A DNA stretch of 64,000 nt from Amyelois transitella (Eukaryota > Arthropoda > Insecta > Lepidoptera > Pyralidae), in NCBI RefSeq assembly GCF_032362555.1, contig NC_083507.1:2235001-2299000 (forward strand), written 5' to 3'. The position numbers and the translations under genes are program-made. The notes beneath the pieces are model-generated. The model made no database searches, was not told where the DNA came from, and saw only the letters and a list, made by a program, of their open reading frames with translations. Positions 10,601 to 21,021 of the stretch are shown here, in pieces. Position 1 is the first letter of the stretch; each line of letters begins with the position of its first letter.

Positions 10601-13600
10601 TCCCAAGTTCATGAGCATATCAGTAACATACAGGTAATTAAACGACATAAATGGAATCTTTTTGAATAAAACACTAGGCAATATCTTAACATTACTACTA
10701 TATAAAATATTTAAGGTATTACTCACTGGATTAACCAACTCGGCGCTAAGTCCCAAGTACTGATGCAGTGCTGTGAACGTGACCCGTTGTAAACGCACCA
10801 TTATAATCTGAAAAAAAAAGTAATTGCATTCACAGAAAAACAACAAAGTTTAAACAAGTATATTTAATAACGTCTTATCGAAGCGGGCGACTAAAAGATT
10901 ACTTACAATAGTGAATACAGATTAGTTTTTTATTCGATATTGGATTAGGCATTTGTCTTCCATCTCACCTGATGGTAAGTGACGATGAAGTCGAAGATGT
11001 TACATGACTAACCAAGAGATACCCATTTATTCTTCTTTTTAAGTTCGCGGACAGTACTTGTCTGGATTTACGAGGAACCTAAATATATATGTAGGTACAA
11101 GAAGTGAATGACTGACATATCAAAGCCTAGAGACTTGAAATTTGACGGGTAGGTTTTTTAATGTGGATTTCCCGAAATTAAGAAACAACTTACCTGAATT
11201 ACCCTGACGAATATGTCGGGGTACTCCTTGAAAACTTCTTGAAACGCCCTCATTGGTAGCTTGATCACTTGGGAGTCTTCCAACGCTTTGGCATTGACCG
11301 TTTTGTATGGTTGTGAGTGACCCTGCGTAAAAAAAGAATCTTGAAGACGTAAATTTAATGCATTTATATTTATGTGAAACAGATTGTTTTGTTCATAGAG
11401 ACACCTGACAATGTGTCTTGAAGTAATTTGTATGGCATACATATATATAATCACGTAGACCACGTTCAGCTGTGTATGACTTTATGACGGAACTGAGATT
11501 CAAATAGTGACAGGTTACTAGCCCATCGCCTACAAGAGAAATCCCAAGTTTATAAACTATCCCTTAGTAGCCTAGAAAAGATATGGAGTGATACTAGTCT
11601 GTGATTGGCTAACGGCGTAGCATACTTCGCTGTGATTGGCTGACGGCTTAGCATACTTCGTTATCATTGGCTGGCTGACTTAAGATTTGAATAACACACC
11701 GTTAGCACGTCAGTGAAGCTGAGCAGTGACGTCACACTCTCGCCCGCTCGCACCACCTTCAGTGACAGACTACTACCGTCCTGGTTAGTGATGTATACGT
11801 TAACGCGACCAGTCTGTACGACGTAAACGTTTTCGTCAGTGTCACCTGAAAAAAAAAACAAAAAAAAATTTAAATAAAGATCTTGTCCTAATTAGTTTTT
11901 GAGAGCTAACAGATATTAAAAGTCAGTTATAGCTTTCCGAGTCACAGTCAAAAATTTCAGTTTAGGAAAAGGAAAACAGCTGGCAAATTTCTATGTTTTG
12001 GAAGGTTTAGCCTTGAGCTTCTGTTCTGGGAGGAAATCTACACTCAACGTTTACTTAAAAAAATCAGCGTAAAATGATTTAAAGCGGATAATTCCAAAAA
12101 TCCATAGAGAGAGAGAGATTATAATACATATTTATTCAGAAAGAGAAGATAAACCCTTATCAATATAATCAAACCAACACGAAAGGGTCGCCATGCAATC
12201 CACCACCAAAGGTAGTATAAAGCAAATAAAATAAACAGCTTACTCACCAACTTTGAAAAGAAAAGCGCCAGCCGGTAGATTCAGAATCTCCGTATGCTTA
12301 CACAGCATGAGAAACACTGGTTTCTCGAAATGTCCGAACACTCGTATGCTGTGTAACATATACAGAGCATCAGGAGGCACCCTGTCGTCGCTCGTCAGGT
12401 CTTCCTCAAGGTACTCCGCCGGTGGCTCTAAGACCTAAAATAAATGAAAAAACAATGTTTATTGAGTTATACAATTACTAATTACCCCAGGGTCCTCTCA
12501 AATGCTGAGGATTAACCTGGGACTAAAGCCATGAAGAAGATGTTTACAATAGGGATATGACAAGATCTTAAAACAATATAAATCAGTTAATAACATGATT
12601 AATAGATAAAAGTTTACTTTCTGTTTTCTTCTGCTTGTTGTTCAACTTAATTGATTCAACTGCAATACGCAGAAAAATCTAATATTAAACCGTCACACAA
12701 TTACAACGTCATCAATATACACCGCAATCACAATAGAAGCTATCGAGTGTCATAATCGGGTAATACGATTATGAAAACAGGCGATAAGCAACAGCGGTGG
12801 CGAGTGTAGATACGGAAATATCTATTGTTATGTGTAATTTACATAGATAATTATTTTTTTGGTCATTTATATCGAGAGGGTGAGGCCCTGTCTACCCCGC
12901 AAGGGATATAGAAGTGATTTTGTGTATGTATGTAATAAAGGGTTATCATTCATTCATACTTTAAGCTGTTCAGGAGCCGCCTCCTTCTTCAACTGTAGCA
13001 ATTTCCTTGCGAACCGCATTACGGCCCTTCGTTTTCGACCCTGGCCCGAATTGGATATAGACTTGACTTTGCGTAGCATCCGCCTGCCGTAGAACAACAT
13101 CTTGTCCCGTTTTCTGAAACGTTTCGCTGGTTCGCCCGCACCGCCAACTGCACCAGCGCCTAGTAGCATTTCTGTGGAATATGGATAATGTTTTGTTATT
13201 ATTATTTTTTCTAAAATAAAATAGGCAGAAGAAAATTTATTGCAATGTATGTTTCGCAAGTAATCTAAGTTGATATGCAGAAGAGTTTGAGAACAGTATC
13301 TCATAAATACATGATTAACAATGCTGTCAATAAAAAATAATTTTCTATTTAATTTAATAAATCTGCATATAGTATATATATGCAAAGTAATTATTTATCT
13401 TAACAAATAATTTGTTGCTTTGTAGTAATATTGATATTTCTTATAACAGTATTTCTTATCAATAAACTATAGTTACTGATAACGACGATCACGAAAAAAC
13501 AAACAATATTTGTCATTAAAAAAATGTACGTGATAATAAGTAAGTCATAAGTGACCTTTAATTGTATGCTAAGTCAAATGAAGAACATAAATAATAAGTT

Positions 13601-16600
13601 GGCTTCTCCGGTCATACATAATGATGAAACTTTTTATAGGTACTCAAAACCCAATAATCAGACGAATAATATATCGATTTGAATTTATAAGTGCCACCAC
13701 GTATACAAACTTACACAAATGATTTATATGACTGAAATATAGAATTATCATGTCGCTTGTTTCCTTTCTTCCAGAAAAAATAAAAAATTATTAACATATA
13801 ACTTTTATTAAAACCAGTATTTTAATTTGGCCAATGACTCTTTCCTGGCTGGACTGGTTTTTGGTCGATCAGATTTTAATGTGCAGAACTGATAAGATTT
13901 AAACTATCGAGAGTTTATGACCCTTGGTCAATGTACGGACTTTAAACCGCCAGCATTCCAATTAATTCCTATTAAATTCTCTTTGTTATCTTTGACTCAC
14001 CGAACCACAATGCTGTCTGAGGATAATTAGTCACAGTACCTAACATGTAAAATACTTATATGGTATTGTTACTAATACTCGACCAAGGCATAAAAATGCA
14101 CGAGATTTGTTTCTGTAATAATGTTGTCTTTACATTTTTAAACGTATAAATAAATAAATTATGCCCAAATCACACAATCAAAAAATACTTTTTTTAACCG
14201 TATTCTTGAGAGATTATTCGTCTACAAAACCTCGGAATAACTGATAAGGATACTTATAAGGAATCTTCCAATATCGATGATTATAGGACCTTCTAATACT
14301 TCTTTGATGCAGTTCCTGCTTGTGAATTATCGCTGATTTTATAATCCATCTGATGTTATCTGACAGATTAATGTTTTTTTTTTTTGTAAACTGATCATAA
14401 TCATATACCTATTCCAATTCAATTGAATTAATTATTAAAGTCTTTTTATTTATTTATTCTGTGTTACTATGTAATTTGTCCCATATATATTTATTTATTT
14501 CTTATTTAATAAAAGTACATAACAGGTTTTAAATTAAAATGCAAATTTTTAAGTTTATTATATGATTTGTTTATTACATATATAAAATTATATTGACATT
14601 GATTAATAAATGTTTTTTTTTTTGTTATTTCAGTTTAACGATTTTTTAGATTTTAATGCCAAAATCACCTGCAGTGCCGAACAAGTGATCTTATTCAATT
14701 GTCATTCATTTAATTAGGCAATCCGTTCTTAAGCGGCTTAATGTCGGTCACGGCCTTCAACTTGATTAATTGAGATAATAACAACTCTAGCCATTGTATT
14801 CAATGTCAATGATAAAAATAAATGATATGAATTTCAATGTGATCTTAATTATCTCTTTCCCTCTCTCCTCCACTCATCTAAGACAAATTTAATGTTAAGT
14901 TGAACTGAGTGCCAATTTATTTCAACATTCATACAGTCACGTCTATATTCCTTGCGCGCAGACAGAGCCAAAACTCTCGAAAAGACTTCATGATTAAATT
15001 GAGATTGAGAGTTTCTAGCCTACAAAAGTAATCCCAAGTTTATAAGCCTATCCCTTAATCGCCTTTTACGACGTCCATAGAAAAGATATGCAGTGGTTCA
15101 ATTCTAAAGAGCCTATTCTAAATTTATTTCTACTTGGTAAATTTCATACAATAAACATATAATATACACACATATTGTACATCATTTTATAACATTGAAA
15201 TCGCTCACCTTTGGCACGCCATCTTCTATAGTAGTAGAAACACACGACTAGAACTGACACCAGGAGACATCCGCAGAATGAATATAGTAACTGAAAAAAA
15301 AACAATATTACGAATACAATAACGAATATTTAATATCTATTATCTATAAGAAATTCAATAGTAATCCGTGAATTTGAAGAGTAAATCAGAAATTGACAGA
15401 GATAGATTTTTTTTTAATAAAGTCGAAATAATCATAAAAGGTTTGTTTTACTAAGATTTTTCTTCTTCGAATAAATATATGTATATCAAATAAATAAACG
15501 AATCTTCACTCTTCAAAAATGAACCATATTAATATTATAAGAATCTTCAAGTGAGTTTGTATGTTTGTCGTCACCTCTTCACGTTCTAAGCAGTTAACCG
15601 ATCCGCATACCTAAATAAAGTGTGGAGAACGGAGAAAGATATTCTTTTCACGCGGGCGGAGCCGCGCATAAAAGCTTTAGTTCAAAATAAAATCGATGAT
15701 TTCCACGACCTAGGTCCCAAACTATTGTGTCCCCATATCGTGCAAATCACGTGATAATCGCTATTGAGCTATTGTGTTGAAGAGATTGGTTAGTTATTAT
15801 ATGAATTTGATGGCTGTACAAGACCCGAATAGGAATAACAGATAGTATTGATAGTCCAATCTACCAGATATAGAAAAGATCAGACGTGGATGATTATTGC
15901 ACATAGCAAAAAAAAATTCTCAACACTATTAGTATAAAAGCAGTGTCATCATTTAAGGGACTGTGTGATGATAAGAATTTATTTCACCATAACTTCTGTT
16001 TACCTAAGAGCGTCTGTAAAAATATATGTTTATAAAAAGAATCAGACTGCATAGAATCATCCAAGTTCTTATATTTTTAAAACTAATCGAATGGAACGTT
16101 CGAAACATACCACAAACAACATCGATAATACTGGCACCGGCACGCAGAACCAACACACAACTGCTTACAGTTAAATGTCACGGTGCACTGATCCGCGCGA
16201 AGTCCTTGCCAGCACTTTTCGTTTTACTGTCGCAAGCGCATAGAAATTGCGCAAAATTGAAACGTTTTTCTCAAACATAACATCAATTATATCAATAAGC
16301 CTTGTTTAGATCCTACATTTGAATAAATCGTCTCGTATTTATTGTACAATTTTATTTACATCAAACTAAAACAACCGAGAATAGAAGAATAGAATAGAAT
16401 AGAATATTTATTTGCTTTTGACTAGGGTTTACAAAAGGTATAAAACAAAACATATTTCCTCCTGGTCAGCCATGAATTATAGCATGCAAATATTATAAAA
16501 TTATACACAAGTCACTTAAGTCAATTAATTAATTCTTAATAAAAATTAATTTAGAGACTATTCCTTTGTAACATGTTACATATATTCACATCTATGCGGG

Positions 16601-19267
16601 CATATAGCAATGCAATATTGACTAGAAAAACGGTAATTTAAGTTAAAAGGGGACGGAGCTGCGGACTATAATCATAAGAACGATTAAGTACCTATAACAT
16701 TTTTACGCAAAATTATAGTTTTTTTAAACCGAAATCTGTAAGAAACCATCAGGATAGTTTATTTTTCACAAATTCTATAATAAGAAGGACTTAAAAATAT
16801 AACGTTAAGTAGACACAAAACATGCTTTCATAAATTTTTTGTTGCATTATTATTAAAAAAATAATGTAATACTTTGGGCACATCAGAATGTGGAAACATA
16901 TTGCAAAACATTGAAGGTTGGGTTGCAGATGTATAAGACAGGTGTATTTTACCCCCATTATAATTTATCATTATTTATAGCCCTGATTAACAGCATGTAA
17001 ATACCAAATGAAAAGAAATGAAGTACTTATTTTCAATTTTATTATTATTAATTTATAACTGCCGTGCCGTGTGGTTCCCGGCACTATTACAAAAAAGAAT
17101 AGGACCACTCCATCTCTTTCCCATGGATGTCGTAAAAGGCGACTAAGGGATAGGCTTATAAACTTAGGATTCCTCTTTTAGGCGATGGGCTAGCAACCTG
17201 TCACTGTTTGGATCTTGGTTCTATCATTAAGCCAAATAGCTGAACGTGGCCATTCAGTCTTTTCGAGACTGTTGGCTCTGTCTGCCCCGCAAGGGATATA
17301 GACGTGACCATATGTATGTATGTATGTATGTAATTTATAACCTGGCCCACTTTCAACACAAAAAATAAACTATGTACTTAATTGAAACAAAAGATTTGTC
17401 TAGATCTAAAGTCGTGAATAACTACCTAAATAACTTATTTACATTTGGACTACTTTAGAACCTGTTGTCGCAAAAATAACCATCTATGGTATTTCATTTA
17501 GGTATAATATTTGCAGATTTAATTCTGGTCTGATAATACTAACCGATGCTCTTACAGTAAGAAAAACATTGTGAGAAAACCTGCACATTCAGGCATACAC
17601 CAGATGTGTAAATGTTAGTTCTCTAGCCTGCTGGTTCTTTTGCTATTGGATACAAAATATACCAGGTGGCTAAGTCAAAATATTTAGGTTATATTGCCTA
17701 GGTGCATAAAGCGAAAACCCCAAAAAATTACATACATACATATTATCACATCTATATCCCATGCAGGGTGTGTGTATGTGTGTTGGGTTATTGCTCTTTG
17801 TTGACAAGCCATGGGGCAATGACCTTGTTGAAAAAGATTGTTGTTCCTAATCAGCAAAATACATACATTAAATGATCAATTAGTGTTTTAAGAGATAGTT
17901 TCTAAACTCTATAGTGCACAAAGAGTATTAAATGTATAAAAATGGTAAACAAAGAAAAAATATTCCTACACACAAAAAGGTAACATGTATTTTGCTTGCA
18001 GCTCAGTTCCCATCTAACTCTTCCCCCTAGTATTTTTTACAAATCCACTACAGAACATTTTTATACACCCATCATACATTTACATACATGCTAATTTACT
18101 TTAATTCTTAGAAGTTACAGATATTCATCATGATTTTTTAAATATTATCTATGTACCATGGCATACTTTTCTTATCAGAACATCAGCTGAATGATATCTG
18201 TACATTGTTATGAGCGCATATTTTTTTAAACATTAATACTGAGTATGATAAACACAGATTAGGCAAAAAGAAAAGAGAAATAAATAAAACATAAAAGCCT
18301 AACAACTCAACATGGCCTATCAGACATCAAGAAAGAATTTGTTTTGTTTAGCACTGGTTTTCCGCAAGAACCTAAGGATAAGTTATAACCACAGAAACAA
18401 TAAAATAGAGAACTAGGACAGCATACCTACGTAGAATGACATAGAAATGAACATACATACTTAATATGGTTACTCCCTTACAAAGTAGACAGAGCCAACA
18501 GTAAGATTAAAAAACCATATTCAGCTGTATATTTTAAGGATAGTATTGACATTCAAATAGTAACAGGTTGTTAGCCCATCACCCAAAAGATTCCCACTTT
18601 TATTAGCTTATCCCTTAAAAAACTTTTACAATTTGCATGGGTAGAAAGGCAATAAAAATTTAATTGGCTACCTAATAGAAGAGAGGAGTGTCAAATCACA
18701 GACTTGTAAGCTTAAAACAAGACCTACTGCTGCTACTTACTGTGATACTAGCTGCACCCTAAAGGATTTGCTTACGTGGGAATTTTGGTAGCACCATAAT
18801 TTGTTATAACTGGTTAATTATATTACACTTTAGTATTAGTATTCTTGGGGTTATATCAAGTGATGCTTAAGAATAAGTTATCAGACTAAACACGGGCTTT
18901 GAGTCTTGTGAGGAGACTTACGCGACACAGGTACGAAGATTTAAAAGATATCCTACAGTATGTCTTATCTATTTTTTTGGACATTGAATTCAAGGGTATT
19001 TCTTGCTATATTTAACGAAGTGCTTATTACCTAATAAATAACAACAACACAATAAATATTGGTTCTTATAAGCAAATAACACCTAGAGATTGTATTTTGA
19101 TTATTACCTCTGGATTTATTTTAAGTTTTGCGGCAAACAAAGAAATATCAAACAAAAATCAATACCTGATTCTCTTGAAAATTGTCGGACCATTCTGAAG
19201 TCCAAGTTTTCACTGCAAACATATCTGACTTATCATTGATATTATTCAAAAGTCCAACCACATCCAT
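4625..19267 (-). CDS. sws: Swiss cheese / neuropathy target esterase (PNPLA6/7), first 14 coding exons
   Basis: Lysophospholipase/phospholipase B of the endoplasmic reticulum, needed for phosphatidylcholine turnover and neuronal integrity (family knowledge). Coding exons, 5' to 3': 19267-19166, 15290-15209, 13171-12960, 12434-12248, 11845-11700, 11322-11194, 10807-10727, 10397-10269, 9321-9220, 8293-8198, 7533-7402, 6194-6098, 5465-5257, 4780-4625. Every junction has GT..AG and the phases agree, giving 620 codons without a stop. Order: short N-terminus, one membrane segment, basic linker, cNMP-binding-like domain 1, variable linker, domain 2, most of domain 3. Diagnostic pieces are [33 protein letters not shown] and ESGRAVYRQ. 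The GXSXG patatin domain and the remaining exons lie left of base 1. Exon 1 is the only exon without a motif specific to the family. Confidence 0.93.
5662..5850 (+). repeat. ATGT-tailed SINE, 5'-truncated copy
   Basis: Starts at TGTCGTAAAAGGCGACTAAAG and ends GGGATATAGACGTGATTATA plus ATGT-like tail; intron 12 of sws, antisense to the gene. Confidence 0.85.
7147..7290 (-). repeat. RTE-type LINE 3'-tail repeat
   Basis: On the minus strand it reads CCCAGG..AGGATGCAACCGGGACTAAAGCC..GAAGAAG, a 3' end with a GAA-type tail also found near 8800, 12484, 17541 and 32370. Assignment to an RTE tail is inferred from the GAAGAAG end and the similar end of the RTE element at 58,930. Confidence 0.55.
7575..7758 (+). 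mobile_element. Helitron-like miniature element, 184 bp
   Basis: Begins TCACTACATAGTATAAAAC just after an A and ends GGGGCGGGTCGCTAG just before a T, the A|TC..CTAG|T pattern of Helitrons. A second copy of the same length is at 9965-10148. No coding capacity. It sits in sws intron 10. Confidence 0.75.
8465..8690 (-). repeat. ATGT-tailed SINE, near full length
   Basis: Reverse-strand copy from the head (GTGCCGGGAACTACACG read on the plus strand near 8670-8690) to TCACGTTTATATTGCGGGGT; the ATGT tail is eroded. In sws intron 9. Confidence 0.8.
8800..8846 (+). repeat. RTE-type tail fragment
   Basis: GACGCAACCGGGACTAAAGC followed by GAGAAGAAG, matching the 3'-tail repeat at 7147-7290 in opposite orientation. 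Confidence 0.5.
8952..9193 (+). repeat. ATGT-tailed SINE with target duplication
   Basis: Near full-length copy from GTGCCGAGTGGTTCCCGGC to ATGTATGTATGTA. It is flanked by a 9-bp direct repeat CTTTTTACT (8943-8951 and 9194-9202). The tail end is about 26 bp from the 5' splice site of sws exon 9. Confidence 0.9.
9655..9892 (+). repeat. Stem-loop interspersed repeat, fullest copy
   Basis: Contains an imperfect hairpin: CGAAAAACTATCGCTGTC pairs with GACAGCGATAATTTTCG across a CTTTTTATTATG loop. It continues into GGAAGCGGC..ACGTCAACCAATGTTGTGAAAC. The front half recurs at 25281-25370, 63045-63150 and 63536-63640; the back half at 4186 and 37480. No ORF or recognised transposon ends. The family is unclassified here. 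Confidence 0.65.
9965..10148 (+). mobile_element. Helitron-like miniature element, 184 bp
   Basis: Almost identical to 7575-7758: starts TCACTACATAATATAAAAC after an A, ends GGGGCGGGTCGCTAG before a T. Lies in sws intron 8. Confidence 0.75.
10458..10612 (-). repeat. ATGT-tailed SINE, partial copy
   Basis: Minus-strand copy with the tail (ATACATACATAC on the plus strand) and the central GCTAGCCCATCGCC block. The head is lost. In sws intron 7. Confidence 0.8.
11194..12434 (-). other. sws: sws exons 4-6: cNMP-binding-like domain 1
   Basis: Exon 4 encodes [19 protein letters not shown] and [11 protein letters not shown], exon 5 [16 protein letters not shown] and [17 protein letters not shown], exon 6 [20 protein letters not shown]. 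Together they form the first cNMP-binding-like domain of NTE proteins. Exon 4 ends in phase 1 inside a GD pair (KVG|DTDE), and the join to exon 5 restores the expected sequence, which supports the splice sites. Confidence 0.9.
11437..11590 (-). repeat. ATGT-tailed SINE, degraded copy
   Basis: Minus-strand copy with GATTCAAATAGTGACAGGTT and CCCATCGCC blocks; part of the tail end is deleted. sws intron 5. Confidence 0.7.
12484..12545 (+). repeat. RTE-type tail fragment
   Basis: CCCAGGGTCCTCTC..CCTGGGACTAAAGCCATGAAGAAG, matching the 3' ends of the repeats at 7147 and 32370. Confidence 0.5.
12884..12934 (+). repeat. ATGT-tailed SINE, 3'-end fragment
   Basis: Only the last 50 bases remain: CCTGTCTACCCCGCAAGGGA to TGTATGTATGTA. 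It ends about 25 bp from the 5' splice site of sws exon 3. Confidence 0.75.
13172..15208. other. sws intron 2
   Basis: AT-rich intron with no coding signal that I can support. It holds a degraded minus-strand SINE at 14925-15104 and otherwise unique-looking sequence. Confidence 0.75.
14925..15104 (-). repeat. ATGT-tailed SINE, internally deleted copy
   Basis: Minus-strand copy with ACAGTCACGTCTATATTCCTTG and the GCCTTTTACGACGTCCATAG block. The central segment is shortened. Confidence 0.75.
16384..16415 (+). repeat. (GAATA)n microsatellite
   Basis: Tandem AATAGAATAGAATAGAATA run leading into AT-rich sequence; it may be the tail of an old retroposon. Confidence 0.6.
17060..17330 (+). repeat. 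ATGT-tailed SINE, full-length reference copy with target duplication
   Basis: The most complete copy, 271 bp: head TGCCGTGCCGTGTGGTTCCC, central GGCGATGGGCTAGCAACCTG, end GGGATATAGACGTGACCATA and tail (ATGT)n. It is flanked by a perfect 11-bp direct repeat TAATTTATAAC at 17049-17059 and 17331-17341, direct evidence of insertion by target-primed reverse transcription. No ORF. I see no strong tRNA A and B boxes, so the origin of the head is unknown. Confidence 0.93.
17541..17640 (+). repeat. Fragment of RTE-tail-linked repeat
   Basis: CTAACCGATGCTCTTACAGT, then GAGAAAACCTGCACATTCAGGC, the same as the upstream half of the repeat at 32370-32590. Confidence 0.55.
17733..17772 (-). repeat. ATGT-tailed SINE, tail fragment
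   Basis: Minus-strand tail and end: ACATACATACATATTATCAC followed by ATCTATATCCCATGCAGGG. Confidence 0.6.
18453..18645 (-). repeat. ATGT-tailed SINE, old copy
   Basis: Diverged minus-strand copy retaining GTAGACAGAGCCAACAGT, AGTAACAGGTTGTTAGCCCA and the TTGCATGGG end. Confidence 0.7.
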
Positions 19268-20893
19268 TTTTTATGATATAACATTAAAACCAAAACAATT
19301 TTCGAGAGAAAACCCGCATTTCCATCGCGTTCCACGGTTTATTAATCAGCTGTTGATTTGACTTGACATGTCAGCCAAATGACAAGTAGAGGTGGACGTT
19401 AATACGATAAGATATTACTATTATTTAATTTTAAAACAAAATTAGATTAGTTGTAACACTTTGGCAATTTAATTCGATAGACTGTGAAAATTAAACCAAT
19501 CAAATCAATTATATCGACCGACCAAATGTGTATCAAACGAAAAAGGTGGTATATTTTGCTTTAATTAAATCCAAATCCAATCAAATAAAAAAGCAAGTTA
19601 AAATTATCAGAAATTAAAAGAATGTTACCAATAATTTAGCAACATTTTTCAGAAAAAAATGTAATAAGTTAAAAACTATTATTAACACAAGATTTTCATT
19701 TTACCAACATTTTCAAGAAAGAAAATAATAAGCAATTCAGCAGATAAGAAGTTAAGAAAAGCTAAAGCTAGCTAATTTTAAAAATAATTTAATGATTATT
19801 ATGTATTATTTTTTTAAGCCTTCGCGAGGTCGTTCAAGAGTAGGTAATTCTTTTTGAAGTTTGTTGAAAGAAGTAGATAGTGATATCATTCATTTAAATG
19901 GTAGATGCTCAGAGTCTGAGTCTCAGTCAGACCGAGTATCTAATCATATAGACAGTGTGAAAAGGAATTATCTGAGCTTGCGTACACCAGGCAGTTTGAG
20001 GTCAAACGTTTGAATGTGTCCGATATCCATTATTTAAAAAAATATTAAAACTTTTAACGTTTACGTCACAAGACTACGTCCACTGTGATACTTGGTCCGA
20101 GGAAAGCTAGGAATGTGAAAAAATAATCGATTAAAAATCGATTTTTTTAAAAGTATAAATTGATTTTAATACCTGATTTTTTTTAATTAATAATAGATTT
20201 CTTAAAATCATGCAATAAATGCACTCCGACATTACGTTTGGTCTTCTAGCTTGGAGCCAGGAACGCGAACTGCCAAAGATATTATCATAGCTCCATAATA
20301 TTACATTAAAACCATCTGTGCATTCTTTCTGTGCTTTTAAAACAGTTTAGATGATTTATTTAATCAAACATTCACTAGATGGAGTTAGACAATGAACTGT
20401 ATTTTACCGACATTCGGTTGATATGTAATTCATTATTCATTGCTGAAACTTAATTTGTGTTGATTATATAAGAACTTACTGTTTCTGTTGTTTATTTTAA
20501 ATAAATAAATCTATTGATATAATGTATATGACGTTTATTATGATATTAATTGAAAAATTAGGAAAAATTTATCAATATAATAAAATCGATTATTTTCTTT
20601 AAAAAAATCGATTACTTATTAATCGATTTTTCCTGCTTAAGAAATAGACCGATTAGATAAAAATCGATTTTTTATCCGCAATGTCACATCCCTAAGGAAA
20701 GCTGACTATCCACAGTTCATCTTCATTCATTCGTTGAATCGTATGTCGTGCTGCGCAAGCAAAGAAATCAACTAACGAGCAGAGGATTTTTTTGATTCCA
20801 CGTTTTGTAAAATTTGTCAATAACTTGCATACCTATCCAATTATATTGTAGTGTGAGAATTTCGAACAGTACTAAGTGAATTGTGTTTCAAAG
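19268..20893. promoter_or_regulatory. Divergent intergenic region between sws and Rbp1, with Rbp1 5' exon
   Basis: The two genes point away from each other here, so this 1.6-kb stretch must hold both promoters. The Rbp1 noncoding first exon ends at 20893 with the donor GGTAAGT, followed by a 128-bp intron. I cannot fix either transcription start. A hAT-like MITE occupies 20108-20694, leaving about 200 bp between it and the Rbp1 donor. Confidence 0.6.
20108..20694. mobile_element. hAT-like MITE, 587 bp
   Basis: Terminal inverted repeats TAGGAATGTGA and (reverse complement of the right end) TAGGGATGTGA, flanked by an 8-bp direct repeat AGGAAAGC at 20100-20107 and 20695-20702. Both ends continue into repeated AATCGATTTTT. 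TAGGG-type ends and an 8-bp duplication are the hAT signature. No transposase. A related end occurs at 36723 inside another element. Confidence 0.8.
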
Positions 20894-21021
20894 GTAAGTC
20901 AAAACTAATTGCAGTCTATATGCCATGCGATTCCACATGCCCTCCATCCACCGCACGCCAACATGGCTACTTTTAGATCGTTACTAGAATACCTACTATC
21001 AACTTGTATTTGTATTTACAG

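Larger units (their letters stand above)
15209..19267 (-). other. sws: sws exons 1-2: N-terminus and membrane anchor, with 3.9-kb intron 1
   Basis: Exon 1 (19267-19166) starts with the ATG of [15 protein letters not shown] and ends QENQ. Exon 2 (15290-15209) encodes [17 protein letters not shown] followed by [10 protein letters not shown], a single hydrophobic segment with a positive cytosolic flank, as in NTE. Intron 1 between them (15291-19165) holds a full-length SINE, several fragments and one GC-rich block near 16.1-16.25 kb. No other exon was found. Confidence 0.85.

Noticed and set aside
16026..16280. 84-codon plus-strand frame in sws intron 1
   Set aside because: No domain, no splice context, and antisense to a well-supported intron; the GC-rich part is better explained as a regulatory candidate.
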